Source: Volutella citrinella
Taxonomy: Eukaryota > Ascomycota > Sordariomycetes > Hypocreales > Nectriaceae
Length of the DNA stretch: 64,000 nucleotides
NCBI GenBank assembly: GCA_034401135.1
Contig: JAWZSP010000005.1
Span: forward strand, 2,542,001-2,606,000
Reading direction: 5' to 3'
In this document: positions 23,401-35,798 of the stretch, in pieces
How the letters are laid out: each line of letters begins with the position of its first letter
Numbering within the stretch: position 1 is the stretch's first letter
Program-made: the position numbers and the translations under genes
Notes under the pieces: model-generated
Seen by the model: the letters and a program-made list of their open reading frames with translations, nothing else
Databases searched by the model: none
What the model was told of the DNA's origin: nothing

Positions 23401-25427
23401 AACACCATCCACTACAGGACTTTTGCGGGTCTCTGCGTGACAGTACGAAGGCCCCACGGTGTAAGCCTTGACATCCTCAGCGTTGTCAACCTTCATGAAG
23501 CTTTCATATACGTAGCTGCTGTCTGGTTCGGTGATGGCCCGCGGGACGTTGAGTTCCGGAATGTAATCAGAGCTCTTGTTTCCGATCTTGCGGAAGAGCT
23601 TTCGGGCGCCGCCTCCAGCGCTCTTGGGGAAATAGATGACGATGTTGTGATCTTCCCCGCTCGTGGGCTTCTCCACAAATGGCTTTCTCAGCGTCAACCC
23701 ATCAACGCTCAAAACATCACCATCTTCCAGCAACTCAACCTTCTTGGGAGGCAAGACTCTCTGGTCGGGAACGACTGGTTCGAGAGAGACACCCGAAACC
23801 TCCTTAATGTGCTTGGCCACCTCGGCCGTGAGGATCCTGGGGCCGCCATCACGGTTCACTTCGAGGCGCTTCGGGGTGCGGACGTTGATCTGATCGAGTA
23901 GATGCAGGCACAGGCGACGATCCCAAAGGATCTTCTGCATAGGCACGTCATTGACGCAAAATGGCTTTCGCGCCTTGACATAGGCAATGGCCTTGTCGAG
24001 GGGGAAACCGTCCGAGTAGAATGAGATGAGGAAGTCACTGCGCATTGTGGTCAGAAATCGTTTTGGGAAATTGGGCACGTGCCTGGTGCAGCTCGCTGAT
24101 GCACGCCACCACGCCCTTTCGGCTCACCGACCGGCATTGGACTCACCATATGGGCCAATTTTCAACCTCTGAGACCATTTTTTTTAGTTCCAAAATTTAT
24201 CTTCGGCAGGAGTGCAAACGGGGACGCTCTCACCTTCATCCAGAATTACCTTGTCTCCAAACACAACCACGTCAAACTCGCGGTTGGCAATGAGACGGTT
24301 CAGGATGTTCCTGCTTGGCTTGCTCCGGGCCTTGATGTCAAGCGCGCATACGCCAATGACACCCCACCGTGCAGGTTTTACTGTCGAATCACGTCAGTGA
24401 CTCAACTCGGGGCTGAGGAGATGGAGAAATTTTGCTTCTCACCGTCATCCCTCTCGCGGTGGTGCGGGCCACGATCGCTACTCGGGCTATGGCTGCTCGT
24501 TGCAGTGCTTCCACTGAACCTTCGCTTAGCCCTGCTCCGGGAGCGGTCTGAAGCCGAGCGCAGGCTCGGATTGCTAGTCTGCATATCGAGGCGGTTGGAT
24601 CGTCGGATCAGGTCGAGCGGCGGTGAGGCGTGGTCTCGCGGCACCAGGTGATGGTGTCCAACGCCGGGCTGGCTAGAATGGGAATGGGTGGACGAGGTCG
24701 TGATGGTCACGGCTGATAATCCTGTTTCGATATGGCCTGGGCCCTTGGGCGACGCCAGAAAACTGGGAACAGAGCGGGGAGGTGTGCCCAATTCTGACCC
24801 GTATGCGGAGGACGAAGGCGTCACAACACCCCGCGCGGAGGCAAGAGAATAAACAGAAGCTCCAGAAAGCCTTCGGGACTGGTAATCGGAGGCAGCCAAC
24901 TTTGCGCTGAGGGCGGTGTCGGAGGAGATGGTATATTGGCTGTCGCGGTTCGACGGATGGTGGGGTTCTTCGACAGCCGTGGAGGAACAGGGCAGGCGAT
25001 CAGGGCCGAGGGCAAGGTCGTCACTGCCGGCGTCCGAAGTGGTTGAGTCCCGGCGGCTGCGTGGAAGCACCGACCGGGGGCTCTTCGAAGGGGTGGGCGA
25101 CGACCGCGGCAGAGAAAAGCTGGCACGCCGGGCAAGACTGTCCGGGTGATGGAGCTCGGAGCGAGCCGGCCTGTCGCAGGATCTGCGATAGGCGAGGGGC
25201 GATGATGGGGAGACGGCACGGTATGGACTGGGGTGGTGGGAGGAGGAGGAAGAGTTGGCTCGAGAGACGCAATGGCGAGAAGACGAAGATTCGAAAGCCT
25301 TGTCGTCGGAGGGGATGTTGGGCACAGCTGGGTTAACGTTTATGCCATCCACGGCACCCGCCCGAGACGGGTCCAGCCGGTCGAGGCCGATGGTGGCCAT
25401 TGTGCCTGGGCTGTCCACCGCATCCAT
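20466..25427 (-). CDS. vip1/asp1: Inositol hexakisphosphate/heptakisphosphate kinase-phosphatase (PPIP5K)
   Basis: Five exons: 25427-24443, 24380-24234, 24168-24147, 24037-20738 and 20673-20466 (4662 nt, 1553 residues). Residues 1-~328 are a Ser/Pro-rich, probably disordered extension. The ATP-grasp kinase follows, with the conserved region from [14 protein letters not shown] to [18 protein letters not shown] and then the lid region. A second Ser/Pro-rich linker leads to the histidine-acid-phosphatase domain with [13 protein letters not shown] and, later, [12 protein letters not shown]. The enzyme makes 1-diphospho inositol polyphosphates and its phosphatase half removes them. In fission yeast Asp1 this balance controls microtubules, polarity and phosphate signalling. 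The third exon is only 22 nt and supplies the conserved VENWPIC residues. The ATG at 25427 is the first in frame after a stop. The final exon encodes an acidic tail. Confidence 0.95.
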
Positions 25428-27632
25428 GGCACGAATCCCGGAGTGAGGCAAGTGCCACAGCTAGAGCCGGTGCAAGTGCCAGTCCGAGTGCCACCGCCAG
25501 GACCAGAGCGAGAACTAGAACTAGACAGCCAAGGTGGACAAACAGCTGCTGGGGCTAGAGCAGAATGGGGAACGGGAACAAAGGGGCGGCGACAGAGCTG
25601 TTCGGGCAATGGGGCATTGTTGTGAGAGTTCCAGGTTGGCTTAACTCGCATCCGGCATGAAGTTTCCCAGCGGGCGCGAGACAATCCCGCTCTCGGTCGA
25701 CCGTCCGTCCGGTGTTTAAAGAAAAAGCTGGTGGCCCGCCAAGCGCTGCTGCAACCGGCGGAGATCGGCTACGGGGCCGGCCAATGCGAATGTCTCGGCG
25801 CGCTCGTGACTGCGAGGAGCCTGGATGATGAATTTTGACGTTATGTCACAATGGACACGAGGGGGCATCGCATTGCATCGCGTCACATCGCCTCAATGGT
25901 CCAGGGGGCTGCCAGGCCCGTTGCTGCATGTCATATCTACCATCCCGTAGACCCGGGCTCGCAGAGAATTTTCCACCCCGCTGATGGCTGCTGGGGGCGT
26001 TCTGGCACCGGCTGGCGCGAATGGCGAAGCGCTAGCCACCTTGCCACCCCGAACCGTGGCAGCGGACTGGCTGGCGGACGATGCAGTTAGTGGGCGTAGC
26101 GTGCCCTAGCAAGATGGGTTGAATTGACTCAAAGGCAAATCACTGGGTGGGCTAGATGATGGCAATGAGGGGTGATCCCGGGCGAGCAGGGGAAGGGATT
26201 GCTCACAACCAGCATGCGTCTCTCTCTGGAACTGCGCAGGGTTCCATATTCCCAGCTGGTCAGCTGGCCGGGATGAAATGGCAGCTTGTACGGGCGCGCA
26301 GAGGCCTACAGCCAGTCCCGGGAGAGAATCGAGGTGCCGCAAGCTCACAGCACCTTGGCAGGTGAGCATTGCCGACAAGCAGGCTGGGTCCAGAGCCGGG
26401 GAAGACCACAGGACTGCCAATGGAGACCCTGATAATGGCTTCACGGGATCTGGAGGGGCAGTGGGGAGGGAGGCTAAGGGCCATTGCCACACAAATGCCC
26501 CCGCCTTCCCTTGACTGACGGAGGGCGGTGACCGTGTGCGGCGAGTCCTCAGAACCAGCAGGCGTCGCTGAATGCAGCGTGAGCCGGCATTACAGAAGCT
26601 GAAGATGGCAGCATCTAATGGAAAATAATCAATTCATGGCAATGTGGCACTCCACCACGCGCATCCCTCCCCAATCATCGATCTCGTGGGATCTCAGTTT
26701 CGCGAAATGCTTAAATACAACGACGTGGGTAGACGGCCTCTGGCTAGCGGACCACCCAGGGCCAAAGATCCAGGCACGGGGGGCAGGCTGGCCGCATTTG
26801 TGGGTTCTTCAATGGCTGCGCAGGTTACCTATAGGTACTCTGCCACAGATGCTGCCATGCCACGTCTGTGTAACCCCAACAGGGTCTGTGAAGCCACCCA
26901 CGCTGCGGCGGGAGGACGGCAATTCATCGACGAATCACCGCTCAAGAGGTCAGAAACCCCCAAATAAATGAAAGAGGGCAGAGGGCGATTCAAAAGCAGC
27001 CGAGGCTCAAGAAATCCACTCTCAAGGCTGGCTGGGTCCAACCAAGAAGACTATGGCGGCACTCGCATCATTACCATCAGCATCAGCATCAAGATCATTG
27101 AGCAGCCGGTCGCATGTATTGCGCGCTTTATGGACGTAGGCCCTTTCACGAACGACTCCTAACGGCAACAAACCACGAAACATGCCGGAACAGGCTGTAT
27201 GCCGACAATCATTACCTTGTTAGACCCAGGCGAGCATCCAGCTTAAAATAGCACGCCACAATGCACCTATCTGTGTCGCATGGCATTGATCAAAGCTCCC
27301 CTCTCCGCCGATGATCGGAATTCGGTATCAAGTGCGATTGCGATTTATTCAATTATTCGTTGCCAATTCTCTAGACAAAATGCACATTGCCTTTCCTCCT
27401 CTGCCTTGTTCGGCGCCTGGCCTCTTGATAAGTCGAGGTGCGCCAGTTAACCGGCCTTGGAATCTGTGGTGGGGCACGGCAGAAAAGCGCCCACCTTGGA
27501 CACCGCCAAAAAAAAATTGGATTGGTCCAACATCACCGCAGCATCCAGCCTCATATGACATAGGAAAGCACATTGAGAGGCCGTCACCGTCAGTGTCGCT
27601 TCACCCTACCTGCGCCGCGCAGGGAACTCACC
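25428..27632. other. Divergent intergenic region between Vip1 and Utp21
   Basis: 2.2 kb shared upstream region. No supported gene; a 117-codon frame starting at 26618 lacks any recognisable feature. The first ~230 nt upstream of the Vip1 start contain no ATG on the minus strand, fitting a leader. Confidence 0.6.
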
Positions 27633-30600
27633 ATGCCGCACTCCGACGCCGACCGCCCGCTGGTCAAGCGTCAGAAGACCGTTACTGCTCCCAGCGAACC
27701 CGGCAATGCAGCTTCCAATGGTTCCAGGATCTTTGCTCCCTTCCGCGTAAGTGCTCACAATCATGTTCTCGTGCCGCCCATTCTAATAGCATTCTACTCC
27801 AGACGGTTGGTCTCGTATCCCCCACCAACGTACCATTCACCTCCATCCCGTTGGGAAAGACGACGTTCCAGGTCTCCACCTCTGTTGGTCGATCCATCCA
27901 AACCTACGATCTCCGCCGAGGTCTCAACCTCATCTTCATCACGCGACCTCAAACACCTGCCAACATCACCGCGACGCTCGCCTGGAGAGACAAAATCATC
28001 GCGGCATGGGGCGACTCGCGCAGCGGCGAGTCCCAAGGCCTTTGGGTTTTCAAGCGCGGCAAGAAGGTGGCCGAGCTTGTTCCCCCCGCCGATCTCAGTG
28101 AGCCTGTGCGCCAAATCTTGTCGCTAGGCTCATGGATCGTTGCCTGCGCCGTCACTCGGCTCGAGGTGTTCAAATCGGACTCTCTCGAACACTACACGAC
28201 GATACAAACAATGGCTTCTACCCCAGGAAGCAACGAGATCACTGGCGGCGTGGTGTCCATGCCTACTTTCCTCAACAAGGTCTTCGTTGGCAGAAAGGAT
28301 GGCTGGGTGGAGATTTGGAATATCAGCACAGGCAAGCTGATATACACCATCTTGCCGCCTTCCCCAGACGCTGGCGCCGTTACCTGCATGGAACCCAGCC
28401 CAGCCTTGTCATTACTGGCAATCGCATACTCTGAGGGCTCCTTGATCATCACGAATGTGTTGACCGACAAGCCCGTCATTCGCCTCGATGCCGGCAGCGC
28501 CAATGCCCCCGTCAACTCCATATCGTTCCGAACCGACGGAATGGGTGCGGGACACGATGGCAGGAAGGACGGTGTTATGGCCACGGCCACTGCTGCGACT
28601 GGGGACGTGACATTCTGGGATCTGAACGGGGGCGGCAGGGTCATGGGTGTTCTGCGAAGCGCCCACAACCCCCCCTTCAATGATGCTAAGCTGGTGCGTG
28701 GCGGTGTCAGTAAGATCGAGTTCCTCGCTGGGCAGAGGGTCATTGTTACGAGCGGACGTGACAACTCTCTCAAATCCTGGATTTTCGACCAAACCCCCTT
28801 TTCCCCAATTCCCCGCGTTCTGCACTCGCGCAGTGGCCATGCAGCCCCGGTCAACTGCCTCCAGTTCCTCCCTTCTGATTTCGACGGCGCAGATGCTGGT
28901 AGCAAGTGGTTAATCAGCGGTGGCCAGGATCGAAGCCTTTGGGGGTGGAGCATGCGCCGTGATGGGCAAAGCTCGGAGCTTAGCCAAGGCAACATCCGCA
29001 AGAAGGCCAAGAAGGTCGGCATCTTGGCCTCCAATCCCTTGGCTCATGGCTCTACCACCACCCTGGAAGATCTGAAAGCCCCAGAAATCACTTGCATAGC
29101 ATCGTCCCTGAACCGAGACGGTGGCATGGGCGCTATGCCAGGCAATCATCCCATATGGTCAAAGGCGAGAAACCAAAAGAAATCCAACGATGCAGAGATC
29201 AGCGGCATGACCGGGTGGGAGAGCGTGGTGACAGCGCACAAGGATGACAAGTATGCCAGGACTTGGTTCTGGGGCCGGAAGAAGGCTGGCCGCTGGGCGT
29301 TCCCGACGGGTGACGATTCGAAGGTTTCCACAGTGGCCATCACTCCTTGTGGCACTTTTGCGGTGGTAGGCTCAGAGCTTGGCGGCATCGACATGTACAA
29401 CTTACAGTCTGGGGTTCACCGCCAGCGCTTTCCTTCGAGGCTGACACCCGCGCAAGCTCGACAGGTCAAGATGCAGCAGATCCGACAGGCAGACGACGTT
29501 GTCCAAATGCAGAACGAGCCTGCTCAAAAATTCGCTATGGGTACCGGGAGGCATACCAAGCCTGTCACCGGCCTTGTTGTCGACTCGATGAACAAGACTA
29601 TTGTTTCATGCGGTTTGGACGGCAAGGTCAAGTTCTGGGACTTCATGACGGGTGGACTCATCGATCAGATTGACTGGGCTCCGATGACATTCCCCACGGG
29701 ATGCAAGTATCATCCGTCGAGCAATCTGCTTGCTTTCTCATGCGATGACCTGTCGATTAGAGTGGTCGATATGGAGACCAAGAGAACCATTCGAGAGTTC
29801 TGGGGTCCCGAGGGCGCTATCAACGACTTTTGCTTTTCCAATGATGGCCGATGGGTCATTGCGGCAGCCCAGGACGGCATCATTCGCATTTGGGATCTTC
29901 CAACGAGCCACTTGATTGACGCCATCAAGCTTGAGAAGCCTTGCAAGGCAATTGCCATGTCCTTGACCGGCGAATACTTGGCCGCTTCGATCGAGGATGA
30001 GCTGGGCGTGACCATATGGACCAACAAAGCCTTGTACAAGCATGTGCCCACCAGACAAATTTCCGAGAAGGAAATCAGTCAGGTTTCTGCGCCGACAGTG
30101 TCTGGTGAGGGTAACCAGGGCATGCTTGAGGGGGCCTTTGAGGAGGATGAGGAGGGCGAGGATACTGTGGTTGCGCCCACTATTGAGCAGCTAAGCAGCG
30201 AGTTGACGACGCTCAGTCTCGTGCCCAAGAGCAGGTGGCAGACTCTGTTGCACCTGGATCTCATCAAGGAGCGCAATAAGCCAACGGAGGCCCCCAAAGC
30301 ACCCGAAAAGGCCCCTTTCTTCTTGCCCTCTACCACCGGCGATAAACCGCTGCTAGCTGGGCAGCCTTCGGGAGCTGCTGGGGAGAGCAAATCACGGGTC
30401 ACCAAGGTAGAGAAGGCCAGGTTCGAGGATGTCCTCAGCTCCAAACTCCGCAACGGGGCCGAAGCAGGAAACTGTAAGTTCCAGGTTTTATTTCTCCCAG
30501 ATAATGCCTCGACACTAATTCTTTGTGAAGATGACGAGTTTATCGAGCACCTCAAGTCGCTCTCTCCCTCGAGCGCCGACCTCGAGTTACGATCGCTCTC

Positions 30601-30871
30601 CATCGGGGATGGAACCGATGAGACCAACGAACTCCTTCACTTCATTCGCGCCCTTTCAGCCCGCCTACATGCCCGCCGGGACTATGAGCTGACACAAGCC
30701 TGGATGACTGTTTTCTTGCGGCTGCACTTCGATCTTGTTATGGGGAATCAGGCACTGCTAGCAGCCCTGGGAGAGTGGAAAGCGTATCAGGAGCAGGAGT
30801 GCGCGCGACTCGATGGATTGGTTGGATACTGTAGCGGCGTGGTGAGTTTCTTGAGGAACCCACGTACATAA
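27633..30871 (+). CDS. utp21: U3 snoRNP / SSU processome WD-repeat protein Utp21
   Basis: Exons 27633-27746, 27803-30473 and 30531-30871 (3126 nt, 1041 residues). Both introns (56 and 57 nt) have GTAAGT-type donors and AG acceptors. Intron 1 joins FAPFR to TVGLVSPTNVPF, a conserved start of this family. The body consists of two WD-repeat propellers, with WEIWN, VTFWDLNG, LWGWSM, VKFWDFM and IRIWDLP among the visible repeat endings. A C-terminal Utp21 domain follows (LELRSLS...LRLHFDLV...LEWKAYQ-like helix). In yeast Utp21 belongs to the UtpB subcomplex that guides 18S rRNA processing in the nucleolus. The reading frame is open for 300 nt before the first exon in another frame and should not be used as the start. 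It converges on Tvp15. Confidence 0.93.
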
Positions 30872-31343
30872 AACGCATTGAACATTGGCCTGCTGCACAT
30901 GCATTTGGTGGGGTCAATTTGGCTTCCTTGGTCCTTCAATCATACCCGGTAGTAGCGTGAGACAAGGGGCTAGGAGAATGGTGCAAGTGGATTTGGGCCA
31001 GCGCGACATCGAGACACGTGTTGCAGCATTCATCAGAAGAAAAAGAAACCACAACGTCCACAAGTTCCGATATCATCACCTATTCTGTCTCGGACATTTC
31101 CGACTCAAACCCCGCCTCAATAGTCATAGTACATAGATGATCTAATCAATTTCCATGGTCTTTGATTTAGAATTCCAACGAATTCTGCCCACGTCCCTCC
31201 CCGTGCCTTCATAGTAGGACATTGCCGTGCACTCCTGCCCATCCCGTGAGAAGTGGGTGGGTGCTTGCCGGCTTAAGTGGCGCATCTGGCAGTAGGTAGA
31301 CCTGCCAGACTGCTGATGGTCTAAAGCCTCGGAATCCACTGGC
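30872..31343. other. Convergent 3' region between Utp21 and Tvp15
   Basis: 472 bp that should carry both 3' ends. No gene seen. Confidence 0.7.
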
Positions 31344-32049
31344 TTAGACCTGCTCAGCGCCCCAGCCAGCATCCTCCGCCTCGCGCATGTTGCTGGGGGG
31401 CTCGATAGATGGGACGAACTCGAGGGCGACGTAGGCAATACCAATAATGCCAACAATGCCACCAGCAATGTTGTTCAGGACGTGGGAGCCGAGGAGCAGG
31501 CAGCCGATGAAGATATAGACTACAAGTTGTTAGAGGGGAGAACACATACGAATCCAGACGAATGAGGAGAAACTTACAGATACCACGGCCGATGAAGGAG
31601 AACAGGAACGAGGCGTATCGCGACACCTGGGGGGGGATCTGGAACTCTGCTGGGGGTCAGTCATCAATCCGCAAAGACGGACAGTGAAAGGGCTACCTAG
31701 AAGAGCAATGACAAGGCCAAAGATTATCACGTAGATGCCGGTGACGATTCCCTTCCTATAGGCGAGTGTCAGCATCAGAGCTCGTGATGATAAGCCGCGC
31801 GACACGTTTGGATGGCACTCGGTCGGCGCTCCGTCTGAAAAGCCGGAGGGGACTTGGCCTTCGAGGGGACCGGGGGAGGACCTACAGGCCGATGGGGAAA
31901 AATTGGGAGATGCCGCCGAGGAGGGTAACGAGGCCGACGACCAAGTTCACGATGCGACTGCATTGGTTACGAAGGTTAGCAAGTGCGACGAGGCTCGAGG
32001 GGAATGCGCTCAGCAAGGCGACGACTCACAAGATGTCGGAAAGCTCCAT
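31344..32049 (-). CDS. tvp15: Golgi membrane protein Tvp15 (COPI-associated family)
   Basis: Five short exons: 32049-32030, 31957-31886, 31755-31697, 31646-31578 and 31519-31344 (396 nt, 131 residues). Each intron has GT/AG ends, and every junction keeps the frame across a helix. The protein has four hydrophobic segments: RIVNLVVGLVTLLGGI, GIVTGIYVIIFGLVIALL, the FLFSFIGRGIFYIFIGCLLLG region and NNIAGGIVGIIGIAYVALEFV. It ends in a short acidic tail. Length and helix pattern match the COPI_assoc/Tvp15 family of late-Golgi vesicle proteins of unknown molecular activity. The first exon is only 20 nt, so automated callers may miss or mis-extend the gene. It is divergent from the Mef2 gene, sharing a 435-bp upstream region. 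Confidence 0.88.
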
Positions 32050-32484
32050 GGCTGCAGATTTATGCGATTGCGACAGTGGACGAAGGGAAGATGGAGGAGG
32101 CGATGGAGGGGCGGGTTGCTTTGTACTTGCGGTTCCAGGCAGCGGTTTAGGAGGTTGAGGAGCTTGTGTGAGACGAAGAATGGAAGAGGCGAAGAGGTTG
32201 CGGGTGGTTACGTAGCTGGTCAGGAGCTAGGTGTGCAAAGCAGGCTGGCTGGTTGGCTCCTTTCGGCGGCAGGGCTAATGGGCCAATTGGGCCGTGGCGC
32301 TTGAACGAGAGCGTCGTAGGCTGCGCCATCGGGTGACCACACCGCCTGCCCTATCCGGAACGATGCACAGTACTAGGTACGTACTGGACCCTCAGCATTG
32401 CTGGCAGATGCGCCCCACCAGCCAGGACTGGCGCTGGGTACGTACTGCTCAGGTGGTCGCGAGACTGAAAAGTGAGGTGTAGCC
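32050..32484. promoter_or_regulatory. Shared divergent promoter, Tvp15/Mef2
   Basis: 435 bp between two ATGs pointing away from each other, with no intervening gene. It should hold both promoters. It includes a TACTAGGTACGTAC stretch near 32372-32385. Confidence 0.5.
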
Positions 32485-35156
32485 ATGAACTCGGGCCTCA
32501 GATGCACTGCTAGCCATAGCCGATTGTGTCGCTTTCGACGACCGGGGATGCTGCTCCTCTCGCTTCTAGGCCGCCGTCCGGCCAGCCATGCTGTGGCCCG
32601 CCACTTGATGCGCCAATGGCCAGCCTTGGAGAAGGCTGCCGTCGCAAGACGCTCAATGCATAATAATGCCCATGCGTCTCATGATGCCCAGCTTCAAAAC
32701 ATCCGCAATATTGGCATTATTGCGCACGTCGATGCTGTGAGCTCGGTATTGCATGATTAATGAACCGTTTGCTCATGCGTCCCAGGGTAAAACCACTACA
32801 ACAGAGCGCATGTTGTATTACAGTGGTGTCACTCAACGAGTTGGAGGTAAGCCATGGCCGCGAAACACCTCTAGCAGTGGCCGCTTTGCTGGTGCGGTAC
32901 CCATAGCTGACGGCTCTACTCGCAGATGTCGATGCTGGTAATACTGTGACGGACTTCCTTGACCTTGAAAGGGAACGTGGAATCACCATTCAGTCGGCTG
33001 CCATCACTTTCCACTGGCCACTCCCTGAGGACCTGGCCCCCGGTGCTGTGTCGAAGACGATCAATCTCATCGACACACCTGGTCACCAAGATTTCAGGTT
33101 CGAGGTAGATCGCTGTCTGCCCATTCTTGATGGCGCGGTATGCATCATCGATTCGGTCAAGGGTGTCGAGGCGCACACCGAGCGAGTATGGGGTTCCGCC
33201 CATGAGTTTCGGGTTCCTCGCATCGTTTATTGCAACAAGCTCGATAGAGAAGGTGCATCCTTCAAGAAAGCCGTCCTCGAGGTTGGCACAAGACTTAAAG
33301 GTTGGCCCTTGGTGTGTCAGATTCCGTGGTGGGAAAAGGAGGATTTCGTCGGTGTGATCGACATCATTGACAGGGTTGGCTATCGATGGAAATCCGAGAG
33401 AGAAAAGACTCGCTTCGACTTTCCAGAGCTCCAAAAGAAGCTTTCCAGCTCCAACAGTGAACTTCTGGGGGAGATCGAGTCGGCGAGGCAGGCGCTGATC
33501 GAGGGTCTGGCCGACTTTGATGAGGCCATCATGGATGAGTTTCTCGAAGAAAACGAGAATATCCCCGGAGCCCTCATCAAACAAGGCATCCGGAGGGCCA
33601 TTAGGGACGGCGACGGGCGCGTCATTCCCGTATTTGCAGGATCCAGTTTCAGGCACATTGGCGTTGAACCACTAATGGATGCAATCACGGATTATCTTCC
33701 CAGTCCCAACGAGCGGCCCGCTGCTGAAGTACGGGTTGGGAACACAAAACAAAGGCTTGACAAAGTTCTTTCCGCGGATGGGAAGAAAGCTGGAAGATCT
33801 CACCTGGCTTCCATTGCTTCCGTTTTCAAGGTATTCAACCACCCCAAAGAGGGGGTCATCAGCTTCGTGCGAGTCTACCATGGCACACTGTCCAAGAATG
33901 CGTCCAGCTTCAATACCAACATGCTCATCAACGAGCGGCCCATGGGGATTTTGCAGATTTCGGCCTCGAAAACGCAAGACATCCAAGAACTCTCGGTCGG
34001 CCAGATCGGAGCGTTGCGAGGCTTGAAAAGGGCTCGAACCGGCGACACTCTCATCACAACAAACGGCAGCAAACCCGTTCCCGAGGCATTTCGTCATGTC
34101 CAAATCCGCCCGCCGGAGATCCCACCGCCCGTGGCATTTCTACAGGTCGAGCCATATGGCAATGTTGCTGCACAGCAGCTACAGCTTGCGTTGGAAAACA
34201 CAACGCGAGAGGATCCCAGTCTTCGCTGGAGCAAAGATCCTAAAACCGAGCAGTTCACGATCCAGGGCATGGGGAAATTGCATCTGGACGTGTCACTATA
34301 CAATATGAGGCAAAAGTATAAGATCGACGCCGACTTCGGACCAATCGAGGTCGACTACAAGGAATGCGTCATTGTACCAACGCAACCTCAGAAGACGGTC
34401 TTTGACCGCCCAGTCGCTGGGAAACCCGGAAAGGTGGCTTGTACGGCAGTCCTGGAACCTCTTGAGGATCATCACCGAGAGAGCATTCTCGAGTCCAGCA
34501 TCGAAAGAGACGGGAATATCTACCACATATCCATCCCGCTACCAGGAGACGCGAACTCGTTGTCATTTGACACTGAAGAAGCCCGGCAGCAACTTCTCAA
34601 TGGAGCTATTGCTGGACTGGCAAGAGGTCCCCGACGAGCAGCACCAGTTCACGGATGCCACATTACCATCACACTGGACACAACACCAGGTGCCTACGAG
34701 TCTCCATCGGGAGGACACTTTAGCAGCGTCGCGCGAAGCGCTGTGCAAGCGGCCCTGCGAAGTGCCTTTGAGAATAACCAAGTCGGAATCCTCGAGCCCA
34801 TAATGCTTGCACACATCACCTGCCCTGAAGTCGTGGCTGGAACCGTCCAACACGATTTGACATCAGGAGCAGGAGGCCACGTTCTGGAGGTCAACGACCG
34901 CTCAGCGGAATCGGCCTCTGACGAGCTGATTGATGTTTCCAAGATCTATACCCCACCCGATCCGTACGATTCAGTTACATCGCTGAGAGGAAAGAAGTCG
35001 ACGGCACGCATAGTAGAGATTGTCGCCAAGGTGCCTTACAAGGAGATGCTCGACTATGACAATCACCTGCGCAGCAAAACTGCGGGCCGCCACTCAATGA
35101 CCATGGCATTTGACTCGTTCGCCAAGGTTGTTGGCCATAGAGAAAAGGGTCTGTGA
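32485..35156 (+). CDS. mef2: Mitochondrial elongation factor G2 (ribosome recycling GTPase)
   Basis: Exons 32485-32736, 32786-32846 and 32926-35156 (2544 nt, 847 residues). The first ~65 residues are Arg/Ser/Ala-rich with few acids, a likely mitochondrial presequence. G1 AHVDAGKTTTTERM is split by intron 1, G2/G3 include RGITIQSA and DTPGHQDF, and G4 is NKLD. EF-G domains II-V follow, including GMGKLHLDV and the C-terminal LRSKTAGRHSM loop. The shortened, G2-like sequence and this tail fit MEF2/GFM2 rather than the translocase MEF1. With mitochondrial ribosome recycling factor it splits ribosomes after termination. The ATG at 32485 is the first in frame and gives the presequence. Confidence 0.92.
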
Positions 35157-35798
35157 AAGACACTGGGTCCCCAAAAGTGTCGAGGGGGATTTCCCCCGGT
35201 GCGTCTTCTCAAGACTTTGTAAGATAGCAAGTTTGCGGACCCAAATGTAAAAATAGTACCTGGAAAGTTAAATAATCAAGTTGCGATGTTGCTAAAATGA
35301 TGCCCACTAAGGAGAAGAGCTAACGGTTCGGCAGACACAGTCAGCATGATGGCACTGCTTTTAGCCAGAAGGATTGGATCGTAGGATTTAGTTGAACCGA
35401 ATGGCACTGTAGCGTTCGCCCAAGTAGGCACCACTAGACTATTCTGGACGACCCCCATGAGGCATGCACGAGTCAAGGACGAAAGCAGATGCGAACAACA
35501 GATGGGCTGGGTTCTGGAAGCGAAGCGAGGCAATTCTAAAAATAAAAATGATCAATTTGTTGAAGAAATGCCAATGAGGCAGGCAATCTAAAGTGATTAC
35601 AATCCAGAACGCAATGCAGAGGGCAGTGAATATAGCAACAAAAATGCAAAATGTCTAATCTAGATCCCAATCCCAAATCCCAGTCCAACCCCAAAGTGGT
35701 AGTCCCAAACGCCATCAATCGTCTGATAAAGTCATCATCATCAAACACGATGCCGCAGCAGTGATGCCCAGTGCAGCCGTCACGAGCCCACAACTAGC
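35157..35798. other. Convergent 3' region between Mef2 and cupin
   Basis: 642 bp, A/T-richer than its neighbours. No gene seen; it should contain both 3' untranslated regions. Confidence 0.65.

Noticed and set aside
27311..27632. Upstream open frame before Utp21
   Set aside because: It is in the frame of exon 2 and would bypass the conserved first exon. The ATG at 27633 with intron 27747-27802 reproduces the family N terminus.
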